Origin: Cyanobacteria bacterium UBA8803 | Lineage (GTDB): Bacteria > Cyanobacteriota > Cyanobacteriia > Cyanobacteriales > Coleofasciculaceae | DNA: 30,537 nucleotides | Direction of reading: 5' to 3' | Assembly (NCBI GenBank): GCA_003505715.1 | Contig: DNXU01000340.1 | Span: forward strand, 4,368-34,904 | Shown here: positions 13,741 to 24,187 of the stretch, in pieces | Numbering within the stretch: the stretch's first letter is position 1 | How the letters are laid out: each line of letters starts with the position of its first letter | The notes under the pieces: model-generated | The model's input: only the letters and a program-made list of their open reading frames with translations | Database searches by the model: none | Told to the model about the DNA's origin: nothing | Position numbers and translations under genes: made by a program

Positions 13741-16700
13741 CTATGTTTGATGGCTGGTTAGCTCTAGGATTTCATCAAAACAGAAGCGACGTACCCAATC
13801 CGTCAGTCCCTCAGCCAACGCAACATGGGTTTCGGGAATTTGTTCAATGAGTTGGAAAATTCGGTCAGCATCCACTTCCAATGCAGCCTGGTGAAGTTTT
13901 ACTACCCACTCGGCAGACATAACACTCAAGTCATCTGCTGTTGGGTTTCCCCCTTCTCCTCTACTCCTTTGTGCCTTAGCTTCTTGGCTGTCTGACTCCT
14001 GAGCATAGACATAACGCACCCCTAGATACTCAGCCATCTTTTCAAAAAGTGCCTGCTCTCGGAAGGGTTTACGAACAAAATCATTACAGCCTGCTGCCAG
14101 AATACCTGCCCGTTGTTCCTCAAAAGCACTAGCGGTGAGAGCGATGATTATAGTGGGTTGGTTTGGCTGTGTGTTGCGAGGTTCGGTAGTATTGCAATCC
14201 CTATCTCTCCATCCTTCTGTCTCTTGTGCCCGAATTTGTCGGGTTGCCTCATAACCGTCCATGACAGGCATCCGCATATCCATCCAGATCAGGTGAGGAT
14301 GCCACTCCTGCCACTGTTGGACGGCTTCTCGCCCATCGGTAGCCATGCGAGTCTCAAAGCCAACAGTATTTAGGAGTTGCGCGATTAATTCGCGGTTTTC
14401 CGGTCGGTCATCTACCACTAAGATACGATAGATTGGCTGATTCGGGGCAAGCTGGAGGACACGTCCAAGCGTTAGGGCCGGTTCGACGGCTTTTTCATCA
14501 GTTAGAGTCACTTGTATGTCAAAGCGGAAGGTAGACCCCTGGCCTAAAGTACTGGTAAAGTGGATATCGCCTCCCATTAACCGGACAAACTGACGACTTA
14601 TGGTTAACCCCAAACCCGTACCTTCTCTTGCTTGAATGCCACTTGTGGTTTGGACAAACGGCTGGAAAAGATTACCCATTTCCTCTGGAGCAATACCTTT
14701 GCCAGTATCTGCAATTTCAAAGTTTAGGGTGCGGGATGTAGAATTAGCGCCTTTCGTAGTTCCCATTTTCGGTTCGCTACTCCCCGTTCTAGCTCGCAGC
14801 GTAATGCTGCCAGTATCAGTGAACTTAACGGCATTGCTGAGGAGGTTGATGAGTACTTGGCGCAGTTTACCTTCATCCGCTAAAACATAATGCGGGAGAT
14901 CGGGAGCAATATCAAACTGAAGTGACAACTGCTTGGCTTGCGTTCGTATTTGGAACATGTCCTGAAGAGTCTGCAACAGCCGATGCAAGTTGATGGGTTC
15001 TGGATTTAAAACGATGCGTCCGGCTTCAATTTTGGACATTTCCAGCACATCGTTAATTAGATTGAGCAGGTGTTCGCCACTGCGGTTAATAATGGCTAAA
15101 GACTCCCGCTGGCGTGAGGTAAGGCTACGCTCTCGCTCCAGTAACTGGGCAAAACCTAGGATGGCATTTAAAGGCGTGCGGAGTTCATGACTCATGTTGG
15201 CGAGGAAGGTACTCTTAGCACGATTGGCTGCTTCGGCTGCTTCTTTGGCAACTAAGAGCGCTTCTTCTGCTTGTTTGCGATCGCTGATATCTGTAGCAAT
15301 AGCTGTTACGATCCAAGAATCTGTAGCTTCATCCCGAATAGAGGTGTATGTAACATTAATCCAGCGAATCGTTCCATCTGGGTGCAAGTAGCGATACTCA
15401 TACTCGCCATTCTGTTCAGCAAAAACATCATTGTAGAGTTGCTGGTATAAGGCTTCTAAATCTTCAGGAATAATGCGTGATACCATTAAATCCGGGTTTG
15501 CCATCAACTCTTCAGCAGGATAACCCCAAACCCAAATGCTTCCCGTGGAAAAGTATTCAACTTCCCATTCGCGATCAGTATAGAAGCGGAAGTGACCAAT
15601 TGCCGCTAGTGTACTACTGAGAATCGTGTTGAGTCGGGTTTCCGAGGCTCTTAAGGCTTCTTCCGCTTGTTTACGTTCCGTGATGTCCCGCACCACGCCA
15701 ATGATCAGCAATTCACCATTAGTATCTCGAAAAGCTGATAGGTTTGATAGCTGCCACCTATAGCTACCATCTTTCTGTGTGGCTCGGTACTCAATCCCGG
15801 AAATTCTCTCTTCTGTTATTGCCAGTCGGTTAAATGCCTCCCGGAACTGCGGCAGATCATTGGGATGGATGAAAGGTTCAAACGTTTGACCTTCAATTTC
15901 AGAGGCAGTGAAACCATTCAAATTCACTACGTTGGGAGAAACATAGCAGAGAATGCCTTCTAAGTTGGTAATACAAAGAACATCGTTGGCATTTTCGACA
16001 ATGCTACGGAATTTGAATTCACTTTCAGCTAGGGCAATTTCGGCACGTTTCTTGTCAGTAATATCGGTAGCAATAAGCGTTACCATCCAACAATTCGCCT
16101 CATCATCTCTTACTGAGGTAACCCTCGTGCAAATCCAACGCCAGTTACCATCGGGGTGAAGATGCCGATATTCATGTTCACTAGGGCGTCCGACAAATAT
16201 GCTGTCAAACATTGGTAGGATACCAGTCTCCCAGTCTTCCGGATGAACCCTTGAAGCCAGCAGGTAATTGTTTGCTAATATTTCTTCAACAGTATAGCCA
16301 TAAATCAATTCACTTCCGGGAGAAACGTATTCAAATGTCCAAGTGCGATCGGCATAGAGGCGGTTAAGCTGAATAGAAGCAACAGCGCTACTAAGAATAG
16401 CATTCAGTCTAGATTCAGAGGCTTTCAGGGCTTCTTCTATTTGTTTACGTTCTGTAATGTCCCACGCCGCAGCAACTATAAGTAAATTGTCAATAGCATC
16501 TCGAAAGCTTGATAGGTTAGTAAGTTGCCACTTCCAGCTACCATTCTTGCATCTAACGCGGTACTCAATTCCTGAAAGCTTCTCATCTGTTGTTACCACT
16601 TGATTAAAAGCTTCTTGAAGCTTCGGTATGTCATCAGGATGAACGAAACGTTCAAAGGATTGACCCTGGATTTCGGCGGGAACGTACCCTAACACACTGA

Positions 16701-17211
16701 CCACCTTGGGGGAAACATACTGGATCAGCCCTTCTGGGGTGATAAAGGCAAGAACATCATTGGTATTTTCTACAATACTGCGGAACTTAGCCTCACTTTC
16801 AGCTAAGGCAATTTCTGTACGTTTACGATCGCAAATATCAGTAATCATACCTTCAATGCAATGTTCTTCTGCATTCAGGTGGATGGATAATAATACCCAA
16901 ATTAGAGAGCCATCTCGCTGACGAACTTGGAGTTCATAATCGTGGAGTTCACCCTTTTGGCGCAGTTGGTTGACAATCCATTCGCGATCGCTCACATTGA
17001 CATAAAATTCAACTGTAGATTTTTTCCCAATTAGTTCAGATGCACAACTGTAACCAGCTAACTCAATAAAGCGTTGGTTAGCGTCCAAAATCAATCCATC
17101 TTCAATCCGCGATATCACAATCCCGATCTGGGACTTTTCAAACAAACGACGGTACTTTAACTCACTGTTTTGCCAGCCTTCCTCTACCTGCTTATCTCCT
17201 TCTGGGCTCAT
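13741..17211 (-). CDS. Multi-PAS hybrid histidine kinase (1156 aa)
   Basis: Five PAS domains (about 18-130, 142-257, 268-390, 400-520 and 530-650) alternate between two subtypes: FRSIVEN...YRVR and RLNxILSS...HPDG. They lead into HisKA with His675 (SHELRTPLNAILGFAQLL). HATPase_c follows, with N-box LLSNAVKFT, DTGKGIAPEE and GTGLGLTIS, then a receiver with Asp978 (WMDMRMPVMDGYEATRQ). The common C-terminal tail lacks an Hpt histidine. There is no transmembrane segment, so sensing is cytosolic. The start is the ATG giving MSPEGDKQ, 6 nt after GAGGAG. The frame is open further upstream into the preceding gene, but that part is a tandem repeat and has no ribosome site. With only 40 nt from the 2186-aa kinase, the two are probably one operon. 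A low-complexity loop is inserted in the receiver before IIIALTAS. Confidence 0.93.
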   Translation of the reverse strand: MSPEGDKQVEEGWQNSELKYRRLFEKSQIGIVISRIEDGLILDANQRFIELAGYSCASELIGKKSTVEFYVNVSDREWIVNQLRQKGELHDYELQVRQRDGSLIWVLLSIHLNAEEHCIEGMITDICDRKRTEIALAESEAKFRSIVENTNDVLAFITPEGLIQYVSPKVVSVLGYVPAEIQGQSFERFVHPDDIPKLQEAFNQVVTTDEKLSGIEYRVRCKNGSWKWQLTNLSSFRDAIDNLLIVAAAWDITERKQIEEALKASESRLNAILSSAVASIQLNRLYADRTWTFEYVSPGSELIYGYTVEEILANNYLLASRVHPEDWETGILPMFDSIFVGRPSEHEYRHLHPDGNWRWICTRVTSVRDDEANCWMVTLIATDITDKKRAEIALAESEFKFRSIVENANDVLCITNLEGILCYVSPNVVNLNGFTASEIEGQTFEPFIHPNDLPQFREAFNRLAITEERISGIEYRATQKDGSYRWQLSNLSAFRDTNGELLIIGVVRDITERKQAEEALRASETRLNTILSSTLAAIGHFRFYTDREWEVEYFSTGSIWVWGYPAEELMANPDLMVSRIIPEDLEALYQQLYNDVFAEQNGEYEYRYLHPDGTIRWINVTYTSIRDEATDSWIVTAIATDISDRKQAEEALLVAKEAAEAANRAKSTFLANMSHELRTPLNAILGFAQLLERERSLTSRQRESLAIINRSGEHLLNLINDVLEMSKIEAGRIVLNPEPINLHRLLQTLQDMFQIRTQAKQLSLQFDIAPDLPHYVLADEGKLRQVLINLLSNAVKFTDTGSITLRARTGSSEPKMGTTKGANSTSRTLNFEIADTGKGIAPEEMGNLFQPFVQTTSGIQAREGTGLGLTISRQFVRLMGGDIHFTSTLGQGSTFRFDIQVTLTDEKAVEPALTLGRVLQLAPNQPIYRILVVDDRPENRELIAQLLNTVGFETRMATDGREAVQQWQEWHPHLIWMDMRMPVMDGYEATRQIRAQETEGWRDRDCNTTEPRNTQPNQPTIIIALTASAFEEQRAGILAAGCNDFVRKPFREQALFEKMAEYLGVRYVYAQESDSQEAKAQRSRGEGGNPTADDLSVMSAEWVVKLHQAALEVDADRIFQLIEQIPETHVALAEGLTDWVRRFCFDEILELTSHQT

Positions 17212-17251
17212 CACAGACTCCTCATTACCTCCTACCTTCTGCCTTCTGCCT
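17212..17251 (-). repeat. STRR-type heptamer repeat in the intercistronic gap
   Basis: The 40-nt gap between the two kinase genes contains CCTTCTG CCTTCTG CCTTTA heptamers on the plus strand, followed on the minus strand by the GAGGAG ribosome site of the downstream gene. Such heptanucleotide tandem repeats are characteristic of filamentous cyanobacteria. Confidence 0.5.
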
Positions 17252-20200
17252 TTATTCTTGTCCCTGTTCGAGCAATTCGAGAATTTCGTCAAAGCCAAAG
17301 TTACGCACCAGCTCTGTAAGGACTTCGGCTAGGGCACGATGGGTTTGGGAAATTTGCTCGATGAGTTGAGTAATCTTATCGGCATCGACTTCAAGAGCGG
17401 CTTGGTAAAGTTCAGTTCTCCATTCAGCAGGCATGATAGTTAAATCGCACAGATTGGGCTGCTTTTCTGTTCCTAACTGTCGGGAGGAATCCTCTTTCTC
17501 TGTGTTTTCCTGCTCCTGAGTATAAACATACTCCACCCCTAAATACTCAGCCATTTTCTCAAAAATTGTCTGTTCTCGAAATGGCTTGCGGACAAAGTCG
17601 TCACAGCCTGCGGCTAAAATATTAGCCCGCTGTTCTTCAAAGGCACTAGCCGTAAGAGCGATAATGATAGTCTTGGGAGTAGAGACTCGATCTTGAGTGG
17701 ATGAGCTGATGGACTGATGAGAAGGAAGACTCTCTCCATCCTCCTCTCTTTGCCTCTGCTTAATTTGCCTAGTGGCTTCGTAGCCATCCATCAGAGGCAT
17801 TCGCATATCCATCCAGATCAGGTGAGGGTGCCACTGCTGCCACTGTTGAATTGCCTCTTGCCCATTTATCGCAGTGCGCGTCTCAAAGCCAACGGTTTGC
17901 AGCAATTGTAGGAGTAGTTCCCGGTTTTCTGGGCGGTCATCTACTACTAAAATTCGATAAGCAGGTTGATGGGGAGCCAGTTTGAGTACCCGTCCTTGGG
18001 TTAATGGTTGAGCAGCAGCTTCTGATGGTTTAGCCATTTGAACTTGCACTTGAAAGCGGAAAGTAGTCCCCTCTCCCAGGATACTCGTGCAATGGATATC
18101 GCCTCCCATCAACTGTACAAACTGTCGGCTAATCGCTAACCCTAAGCCCGTCCCTTCCCTAGCTTGCATCCCACTGCTAGTTTGGACAAAAGGCTGGAAA
18201 AGGGAATTTATTTCTTCTGGGGCAATGCCCCGTCCAGTATCTTCCACTTCAAACTGTAGGGTGTAGGATGTAGAACTAGCTTCGTGCCCATTCCCCATTC
18301 CCACTCGCAACGTCACTCCCCCAGTTTGGGTGAATTTCACAGCATTGCCTAACAGGTTGATGAGAACTTGGCGCAGTTTACCTTCATCTGCGATCGCGTA
18401 CTGAGGTACATCGGGAGCCATCTCAAAGCACAGCGATAACTGCCTAGCTTGAGTTCGCACTGAGAACATTTCTGCAATTGTCTGCAACAGTGCGTGCAAG
18501 TTAAATGGTTCTGGGTTTAAAACCAGGCGTCCTGCCTCAATTTTAGACATTTCCAGTACATCATTAATTAAGCTGAGCAGGTGGGAACCACTGCGATTGA
18601 TACTTCCTAAGTAGTTTCGCAAGCGCTCAGTTAAAGCTGTATCTCGCTCCATTAATTGGGAAAATCCTAGAATCGCGTTGAGGGGAGTGCGGAGTTCGTG
18701 GCTCATATTAGCTAAAAAAACACTCTTAGCACGGTTAGCAGATTCCGCTGCTTCCTTGGCAACTAAAAGTGCTGCCTCTGCTTGATGTCTAGCTCGACCA
18801 ATTGCAATTAATTCTCCTACGAGTTTGAGTAGGTTAATCTCCTCTTGACTCCAGGTTTTAGTAAAGTGAACGACATCTGCACCTAGAAACCCAACCACTT
18901 TACCACTGTGAATCATGGGTACTATAACGACAGATTGAATGGCCTCGCTTTCAAAGAATTGTTTCTCTGGTGTAGCAGATGGAAGCTCAGCAATACATGG
19001 GAATTGTAAAGTATTGCCACTCAGGATATGCTTGGACAATTGGGGCATTGTCTCAAAAGTTCCCTCTTTGGCTTCTCTAGAGAGAGGTTTAATATCAGGT
19101 ACACACCATTCATAGAGCATGTAGACTCGGCTGTAATCTGGAGAATATTCAAAGATACAACTACGTTCTACGCCAATGAAGTGCGCGATCGCTTCTAGAG
19201 TAAAGTCAATTGCTGTGTCAGCATTGTGGTCAATAAACTGGCGGGAAATACTGCTGAGTAAGCTTTCTACCTGGGCGCGATGCTGAAGTTGCACTTGAGT
19301 CTGCTGGAGTTCGGCTGTCCTCTGGGCAACTCGTGCTTCTAGCATAGAATAAAACCGGGCATTTTCTATAGAAATTGCCGCTTGAGAGGAAAGGAGGTTT
19401 AACAGTTCTACTCGCTCTTTTGTAAAAGCCCCCGTCGTTAAATTATTTTCCAGATAAACAAGTCCAGTGAGGTTGCCCTGGTTCATGAGAGGGAGGCAGA
19501 GAATTGACTTAGACTGATTAGTTTGAATGTAGGGATCGAGAGTAAAGGTGCCTGCACGGGTAGCGTCATTTAAGACGACAATTTCCTTGGTGCGGACAAC
19601 ATAGTTAATGATAGCGGGTGAAATTCCCTGTGAGCTTTCAACAGGGATAGACTGTAACACGGTAATGCACTCATTATCTACTATCCCTGATGCTTCTATC
19701 AGCAGCTTGCCCTGACTATCCAGAATCAGAAAGCCTTTCTGCGCCCCGGTATTCTCGATCAGAATTGCCATCAGTTTGGTTAGTAATTCATCCAAAACAA
19801 TTTCTCCAGAGAGGGCTAAGCTGGCTTTGATGACCGTTGTTAAATCTAAGGCTTGACTACCACTAGTACTAGTGGATGAGGTTGATATCGCATCTAGAGT
19901 TGTATTCAAAGTTGCCGTTGGACTGGGTTCACATGTCTGCCATAATTGGGAATAGCGGGCTTCTAAATCCTTGACTTTAGCCATTGCTCCCCAGGTTTGG
20001 TAGCGGTAACGGGCCTCCTGCATATAGACTCTAGCTATTTTCTCTCTGCCTAAAGCTAGATAAAACTTAGCAGCTAGTTCATAGGCTAAAGCTTCTTCCT
20101 GGATATATTCGTTTTCTTTAGCCAAAGTAATAGCTTTGTCGTATAAGCTCATAGCTTCAACAGTTTTACCAAAAACTCGACATCGTTCTGCCTCAACTAA

Positions 20201-23200
20201 ATAAAATTTGTGTTGGTGATTCATTGGGGCATAATGCGCCCATCGTTTCATCTTTTGCTGGTTAGATCGTACCTGTCGTAACAGGTATCTCCGTTGATTT
20301 TTAGAACTAGATGAATACAGGGCTAGTTTTGCTAGTGAATCGTAGAAGTAAAATACTGGTACATATAGCCTCCCTAGGACACCCCCTAAATATCTGGCGG
20401 CTAATGTTGCATTTTCCAAAGCTTGCTGGTATTCTCCAAATAAGTAAAATAATATAAGTTTATAAATACATAGTTTTGCAGCTCCGGCAGCGTCATTCCG
20501 CGCCACATAAGTGGATAACCGTTGTGATTCATCGTAAGCTTCACCGATTAAACGAAGGGGATTTTCAGAGCATCCCATCAGATTCAAAGCTTTTTGACGA
20601 GTCAGATTAATATCATCAAGGATTCTTTCTTGTTTAAGTAAATGCATAGCCTCACTATATTTAGCGCTTTCCCGTTCAAGAAAACGCAATTCCTGCCCAG
20701 TGAAATAGGAATAGTCGCAGTAGACCATTGCACAATAACTTGCATATTCTAAATCACCAATTTCTACGCCATTAGAGTAACCTTCAACTAACGGTTGCAA
20801 CGTTTGACGACCATGTTCCCGCCAGTGCCTGATAAAGAAATTAACAGCAGAAATGCTTCTTGTGGCGAATTTTTTAGCGTCTAATCGCTGCAACAGATTT
20901 AAAGCCAGGTTGCCAAATCGATAGCCTGCTTCAATATCACCGATAGCACCGCAAAGAATTAGTCCATAATACGAATACATTAATACCGAAGGCTCACTGT
21001 TACCATATTTGACTGATAAATTAATGGCTTTACAAATCACTATAGGCAATAGATTAGGAACAGAATTATAAGTAGCGGGAGCTATACTATTGAGAATCTG
21101 CATGGCGGCTTTCTGATCTGGAGCCGTCATGGGTGGCAGGTGAATTAAATTTTCTATACGTTTACCGAATAAGAGAATTTTTGTTCCTATTAAATTTAGT
21201 AATATATCTAACTGACTTGGCTTTTTAGGTAAACTCACTCCCAGCAGTTTCAAAACCGTGATTCCAGTATTAAGCATTTCTGATATTTTTCCCTGCGCCA
21301 TACAAGCAGAGATTTTAATCTCGTAAATTTTTACCTTATCCAAGAGAACTTTAGCCCGCTGTAGCACCACTGAAGCTAATCTCTCCATCTCTTCAAAGTT
21401 ACCGCAGAGATAGGCAGTCTCTGCCGCTTCCACATACAGCGCTAGCGTTATATCATATTGCCTCTCCCATCTATCTACCGACAACAACTCTAAGCCTTGT
21501 GTCAGATAGCTAAAAGCAGATTGATAAGCCGTTGATACCTTAGCTCTCTTACCCGCGATGAGATTTAATCTAGCTAATTTGTCTCGCTGATTCTGGTCAT
21601 CAATTAATTCAATCCCGAAATTGAGTTGATTAACAATATCAAAAATTTTCTCGTCTTGCTTTTGGAGTGGCGTATTGTTCAATAACAGTTGCCCAATTTT
21701 GAAATGAATTACTGGCTTGCGCTTCTCGGAAATTAGGAAATATGCAGCTTGTTGCACTCTGTCATGCACAAACTTATAGACGACTTTAACCGTTTCGTCG
21801 ATAATTTCTGCTTGAATAAACTTGTAATCTCTACCAATTGGTATAATTAAACCTTCTCGAACCGACTCCCACAGCGCTTTCTCTGTTCTCACCAAGCTGG
21901 TTTCATTGACAACCGACAAAGTTTTCAGGTCGAATTGATTACCAATACAGGCAGCTAACTTTAATACTTGCTGTGCTATCTCTGACAGAGTTTCAATTTT
22001 CCCTGCCATCAGTTCGACCACGTTCTCAGCAATAGGTGCTGCTTGGATTTCCTCTAAATCCCACTGCCAAGCTCTGAAATTAAAATTAAACTTGAGCAGT
22101 TGGTTATTGTAGAGATATATCAAAAATTGTTTCAAGAAGAAGGGATTGCCAGCTGTTTTTTGATAAACTAAATCTGCCAGTGCCAAAGCCTTTTCATGTG
22201 AGCAGTTGAGTGTATCCGCAATTAATCGATTAACCGTAGTAAGGTTTAAAGGTGCCAGGTAGACATCTTTGACGATTATCCCTGCCTGCCTTATCTTATC
22301 CAGAGTCAACATTAACGGATGCGCCGCGTTCACTTCGTTATCGCGATACGCCCCAATCAACAGTAAATATTGCTTATCCGTTTGAGTTATCAAATTTTCA
22401 ATTAGTGCTAATGAGGCGGCATCTACCCATTGCAAATCGTCGAGGAAAATTACTAAAGGATGCTCTTGTTGAGTAAAAACACCGATGAAGTTTTGGAAAA
22501 CTAAGTTAAAACGGTTTTGGGTTTCAGTTGGCGGTAATTCGGGGACAGCAGGCTGAGAGCCAATAATTAATTCAACTTCCGGAATTACCTCAATAATGAC
22601 TTGACCATTACTCTTAAGTACCTCTAAAAGTTTGGCTCTCCAAGTCGCTATCTGTGCTTCACTCTCTGTTAAAAGTTGTCGCATTAACTCTCGAAAAGCT
22701 TGGATAAAAGGGCTGTAGGGAATATTTCGCTGATATTGGTCAAATTTACCCGCAATAAAATAGCCACGTTTTTGGGTTAGGGGTTGATAAATTTCTTGCA
22801 CTAATGCTGTTTTACCCACGCCGGAATACCCAGCAATCAACATCAGTTCGCTAGAGCCTTGACTGACTTGCTGGATCGCCTCTATCAGCGTTGCAATTTC
22901 TGTTGCTCTTCCATAAAGTTTCTGCGGGATTTGAAACTTGTCAGAAACATCCTGTTGAGCAATAGGAAACTCCTCAATTTGACCCGTTGTTTCTAATTGT
23001 TGCAGACATTTTCGCAAGTCAGCTTGAATTCCCCAAGCACTCTGATATCTTGCTTCAGCAGTTTTAGCAAGTAACTTGAGGATAATCCTGGACAGGACTT
23101 GGGGAATTTCTGGATTAATTCTATCCGGTGGAATAGGTTGTCTAGCTAGATGGCAGTGAACCAGTTCCATTGCATCTGTTGCTGCAAATGGCAACTGGTT

Positions 23201-23812
23201 AGTCAACAACTTGTAAAAGGTAACACCCAGAGAATAAAAGTCCGTGCGATAATCTACGGCACGATTCATTCTCCCAGTCTGTTCCGGTGAGGTATAGGCG
23301 AGCGTGCATTCCAAGACATTAGGATGGCAAAGGGTTGGAGTTTCTCTGGTTAAGACTGTAGCTAAACCAAAGTCGATAATTTTAACCTCTCCTGTTTTGG
23401 GTTGAATGACGATATTCGCCGGATTGATATCATTATGAATAAGGTTAGACGCATGGATTTCGCTTAATATCTGTGTGGCTTGAATAGCAATTTGTAAAAA
23501 ATATTTAAGACTTAATTGTCGATTCGATACGAAATAATTTAAAGATTCACAAGCCTCATCTTCAAAGACAATAGCAAAGGTATTTTGATAGCTCTCTAGG
23601 CGTTTGACTCTGGCGATCCCCTTCAGATTCAGAGAGCAGACGAGTTCATATTCAAGCTTATAGCGAGCAATGGCTTCTCTGTTGGGATAATCTTGCTTAA
23701 GGATTTTGAGAATGACAGGAGTGTCATCCTCCTGGCAAATAGCTCGCATGACAAGGGAGTTAACACTCTCATGAATTTTGCTAACGTTGGAGTAGCCAGG
23801 AATCTCAAGCAT
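17252..23812 (-). CDS. Ser/Thr kinase-AAA ATPase-GAF-histidine kinase-receiver fusion (HstK type, 2186 aa)
   Basis: The order of domains is clear. A protein kinase domain (about 5-270) has Lys36, DFG at 147-149 and a catalytic loop reading HNDINPANI (126-134) instead of HRDxKxxN. An AAA_16-like ATPase follows, with Walker A GYSGVGKT (328-335) and Walker B LVIFLDDLQW (453-462). A long helical, TPR-like region spans about 600-1290. GAF1 (about 1320-1485), a coiled coil, and GAF2 (about 1530-1670) come next. Then HisKA with His1705, HATPase_c, a receiver with Asp2002 and the shared tail. Asp128 is kept in the catalytic loop but the usual Lys is Asn; the same INP form occurs in the known cyanobacterial HstK family, so activity is not excluded. 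These proteins join Ser/Thr phosphorylation, NTPase switching and two-component signalling in one soluble chain. The gene is probably first in an operon with the 1156-aa kinase. Confidence 0.95.
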   Translation of the reverse strand: MLEIPGYSNVSKIHESVNSLVMRAICQEDDTPVILKILKQDYPNREAIARYKLEYELVCSLNLKGIARVKRLESYQNTFAIVFEDEACESLNYFVSNRQLSLKYFLQIAIQATQILSEIHASNLIHNDINPANIVIQPKTGEVKIIDFGLATVLTRETPTLCHPNVLECTLAYTSPEQTGRMNRAVDYRTDFYSLGVTFYKLLTNQLPFAATDAMELVHCHLARQPIPPDRINPEIPQVLSRIILKLLAKTAEARYQSAWGIQADLRKCLQQLETTGQIEEFPIAQQDVSDKFQIPQKLYGRATEIATLIEAIQQVSQGSSELMLIAGYSGVGKTALVQEIYQPLTQKRGYFIAGKFDQYQRNIPYSPFIQAFRELMRQLLTESEAQIATWRAKLLEVLKSNGQVIIEVIPEVELIIGSQPAVPELPPTETQNRFNLVFQNFIGVFTQQEHPLVIFLDDLQWVDAASLALIENLITQTDKQYLLLIGAYRDNEVNAAHPLMLTLDKIRQAGIIVKDVYLAPLNLTTVNRLIADTLNCSHEKALALADLVYQKTAGNPFFLKQFLIYLYNNQLLKFNFNFRAWQWDLEEIQAAPIAENVVELMAGKIETLSEIAQQVLKLAACIGNQFDLKTLSVVNETSLVRTEKALWESVREGLIIPIGRDYKFIQAEIIDETVKVVYKFVHDRVQQAAYFLISEKRKPVIHFKIGQLLLNNTPLQKQDEKIFDIVNQLNFGIELIDDQNQRDKLARLNLIAGKRAKVSTAYQSAFSYLTQGLELLSVDRWERQYDITLALYVEAAETAYLCGNFEEMERLASVVLQRAKVLLDKVKIYEIKISACMAQGKISEMLNTGITVLKLLGVSLPKKPSQLDILLNLIGTKILLFGKRIENLIHLPPMTAPDQKAAMQILNSIAPATYNSVPNLLPIVICKAINLSVKYGNSEPSVLMYSYYGLILCGAIGDIEAGYRFGNLALNLLQRLDAKKFATRSISAVNFFIRHWREHGRQTLQPLVEGYSNGVEIGDLEYASYCAMVYCDYSYFTGQELRFLERESAKYSEAMHLLKQERILDDINLTRQKALNLMGCSENPLRLIGEAYDESQRLSTYVARNDAAGAAKLCIYKLILFYLFGEYQQALENATLAARYLGGVLGRLYVPVFYFYDSLAKLALYSSSSKNQRRYLLRQVRSNQQKMKRWAHYAPMNHQHKFYLVEAERCRVFGKTVEAMSLYDKAITLAKENEYIQEEALAYELAAKFYLALGREKIARVYMQEARYRYQTWGAMAKVKDLEARYSQLWQTCEPSPTATLNTTLDAISTSSTSTSGSQALDLTTVIKASLALSGEIVLDELLTKLMAILIENTGAQKGFLILDSQGKLLIEASGIVDNECITVLQSIPVESSQGISPAIINYVVRTKEIVVLNDATRAGTFTLDPYIQTNQSKSILCLPLMNQGNLTGLVYLENNLTTGAFTKERVELLNLLSSQAAISIENARFYSMLEARVAQRTAELQQTQVQLQHRAQVESLLSSISRQFIDHNADTAIDFTLEAIAHFIGVERSCIFEYSPDYSRVYMLYEWCVPDIKPLSREAKEGTFETMPQLSKHILSGNTLQFPCIAELPSATPEKQFFESEAIQSVVIVPMIHSGKVVGFLGADVVHFTKTWSQEEINLLKLVGELIAIGRARHQAEAALLVAKEAAESANRAKSVFLANMSHELRTPLNAILGFSQLMERDTALTERLRNYLGSINRSGSHLLSLINDVLEMSKIEAGRLVLNPEPFNLHALLQTIAEMFSVRTQARQLSLCFEMAPDVPQYAIADEGKLRQVLINLLGNAVKFTQTGGVTLRVGMGNGHEASSTSYTLQFEVEDTGRGIAPEEINSLFQPFVQTSSGMQAREGTGLGLAISRQFVQLMGGDIHCTSILGEGTTFRFQVQVQMAKPSEAAAQPLTQGRVLKLAPHQPAYRILVVDDRPENRELLLQLLQTVGFETRTAINGQEAIQQWQQWHPHLIWMDMRMPLMDGYEATRQIKQRQREEDGESLPSHQSISSSTQDRVSTPKTIIIALTASAFEEQRANILAAGCDDFVRKPFREQTIFEKMAEYLGVEYVYTQEQENTEKEDSSRQLGTEKQPNLCDLTIMPAEWRTELYQAALEVDADKITQLIEQISQTHRALAEVLTELVRNFGFDEILELLEQGQE

Positions 23813-24187
23813 AGGTGGGTATTTTAAACCGCTGATGGCTTTCGTTGAGAGATTCGATCAGGTGTGTGGAACCAGACAAGTAGGAATGTTCCTCAAGACT
23901 ATTCTCTGGCTTCAAGAGGACTTGAGGAATAACTATAAGAATTATTTTTGGTGTAAAATAAATGCTTAAGATGTGATTTGCAACCTGTTATCAAGTGACC
24001 AATGGTTATAATCCTTGTGCTGGCAATCACAGCGTAGTATTCAGACAGCTAACTGATATATAACTCCACCTCTGGCTCATCTAGCTGATAGTAATCTGAC
24101 CTTGTACTGATAGTCAACTGATCTTACGATCCGGATACCAAGTTGTGTTCAAACGTAGTCTTTAATTCATTATTCATCTATGAGTAC
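23813..24187. other. Spacer upstream of the 2186-aa kinase
   Basis: No gene is seen. On the side of the kinase start is a structured region: TTCCTCAAG (23889-23897) pairs with CTTGAGGAA (23921-23929), enclosing an inner CTCT/AGAG hairpin. It would sit in the 5' leader of the kinase transcript. The remainder, downstream of the response regulator gene, is AT-rich with no clear terminator. Confidence 0.4.

Noticed and set aside
17212..17298. Upstream start for the 1156-aa kinase overlapping the 2186-aa gene
   Set aside because: The extension is translated heptamer repeat. The ATG at 17211 has GAGGAG at proper spacing.
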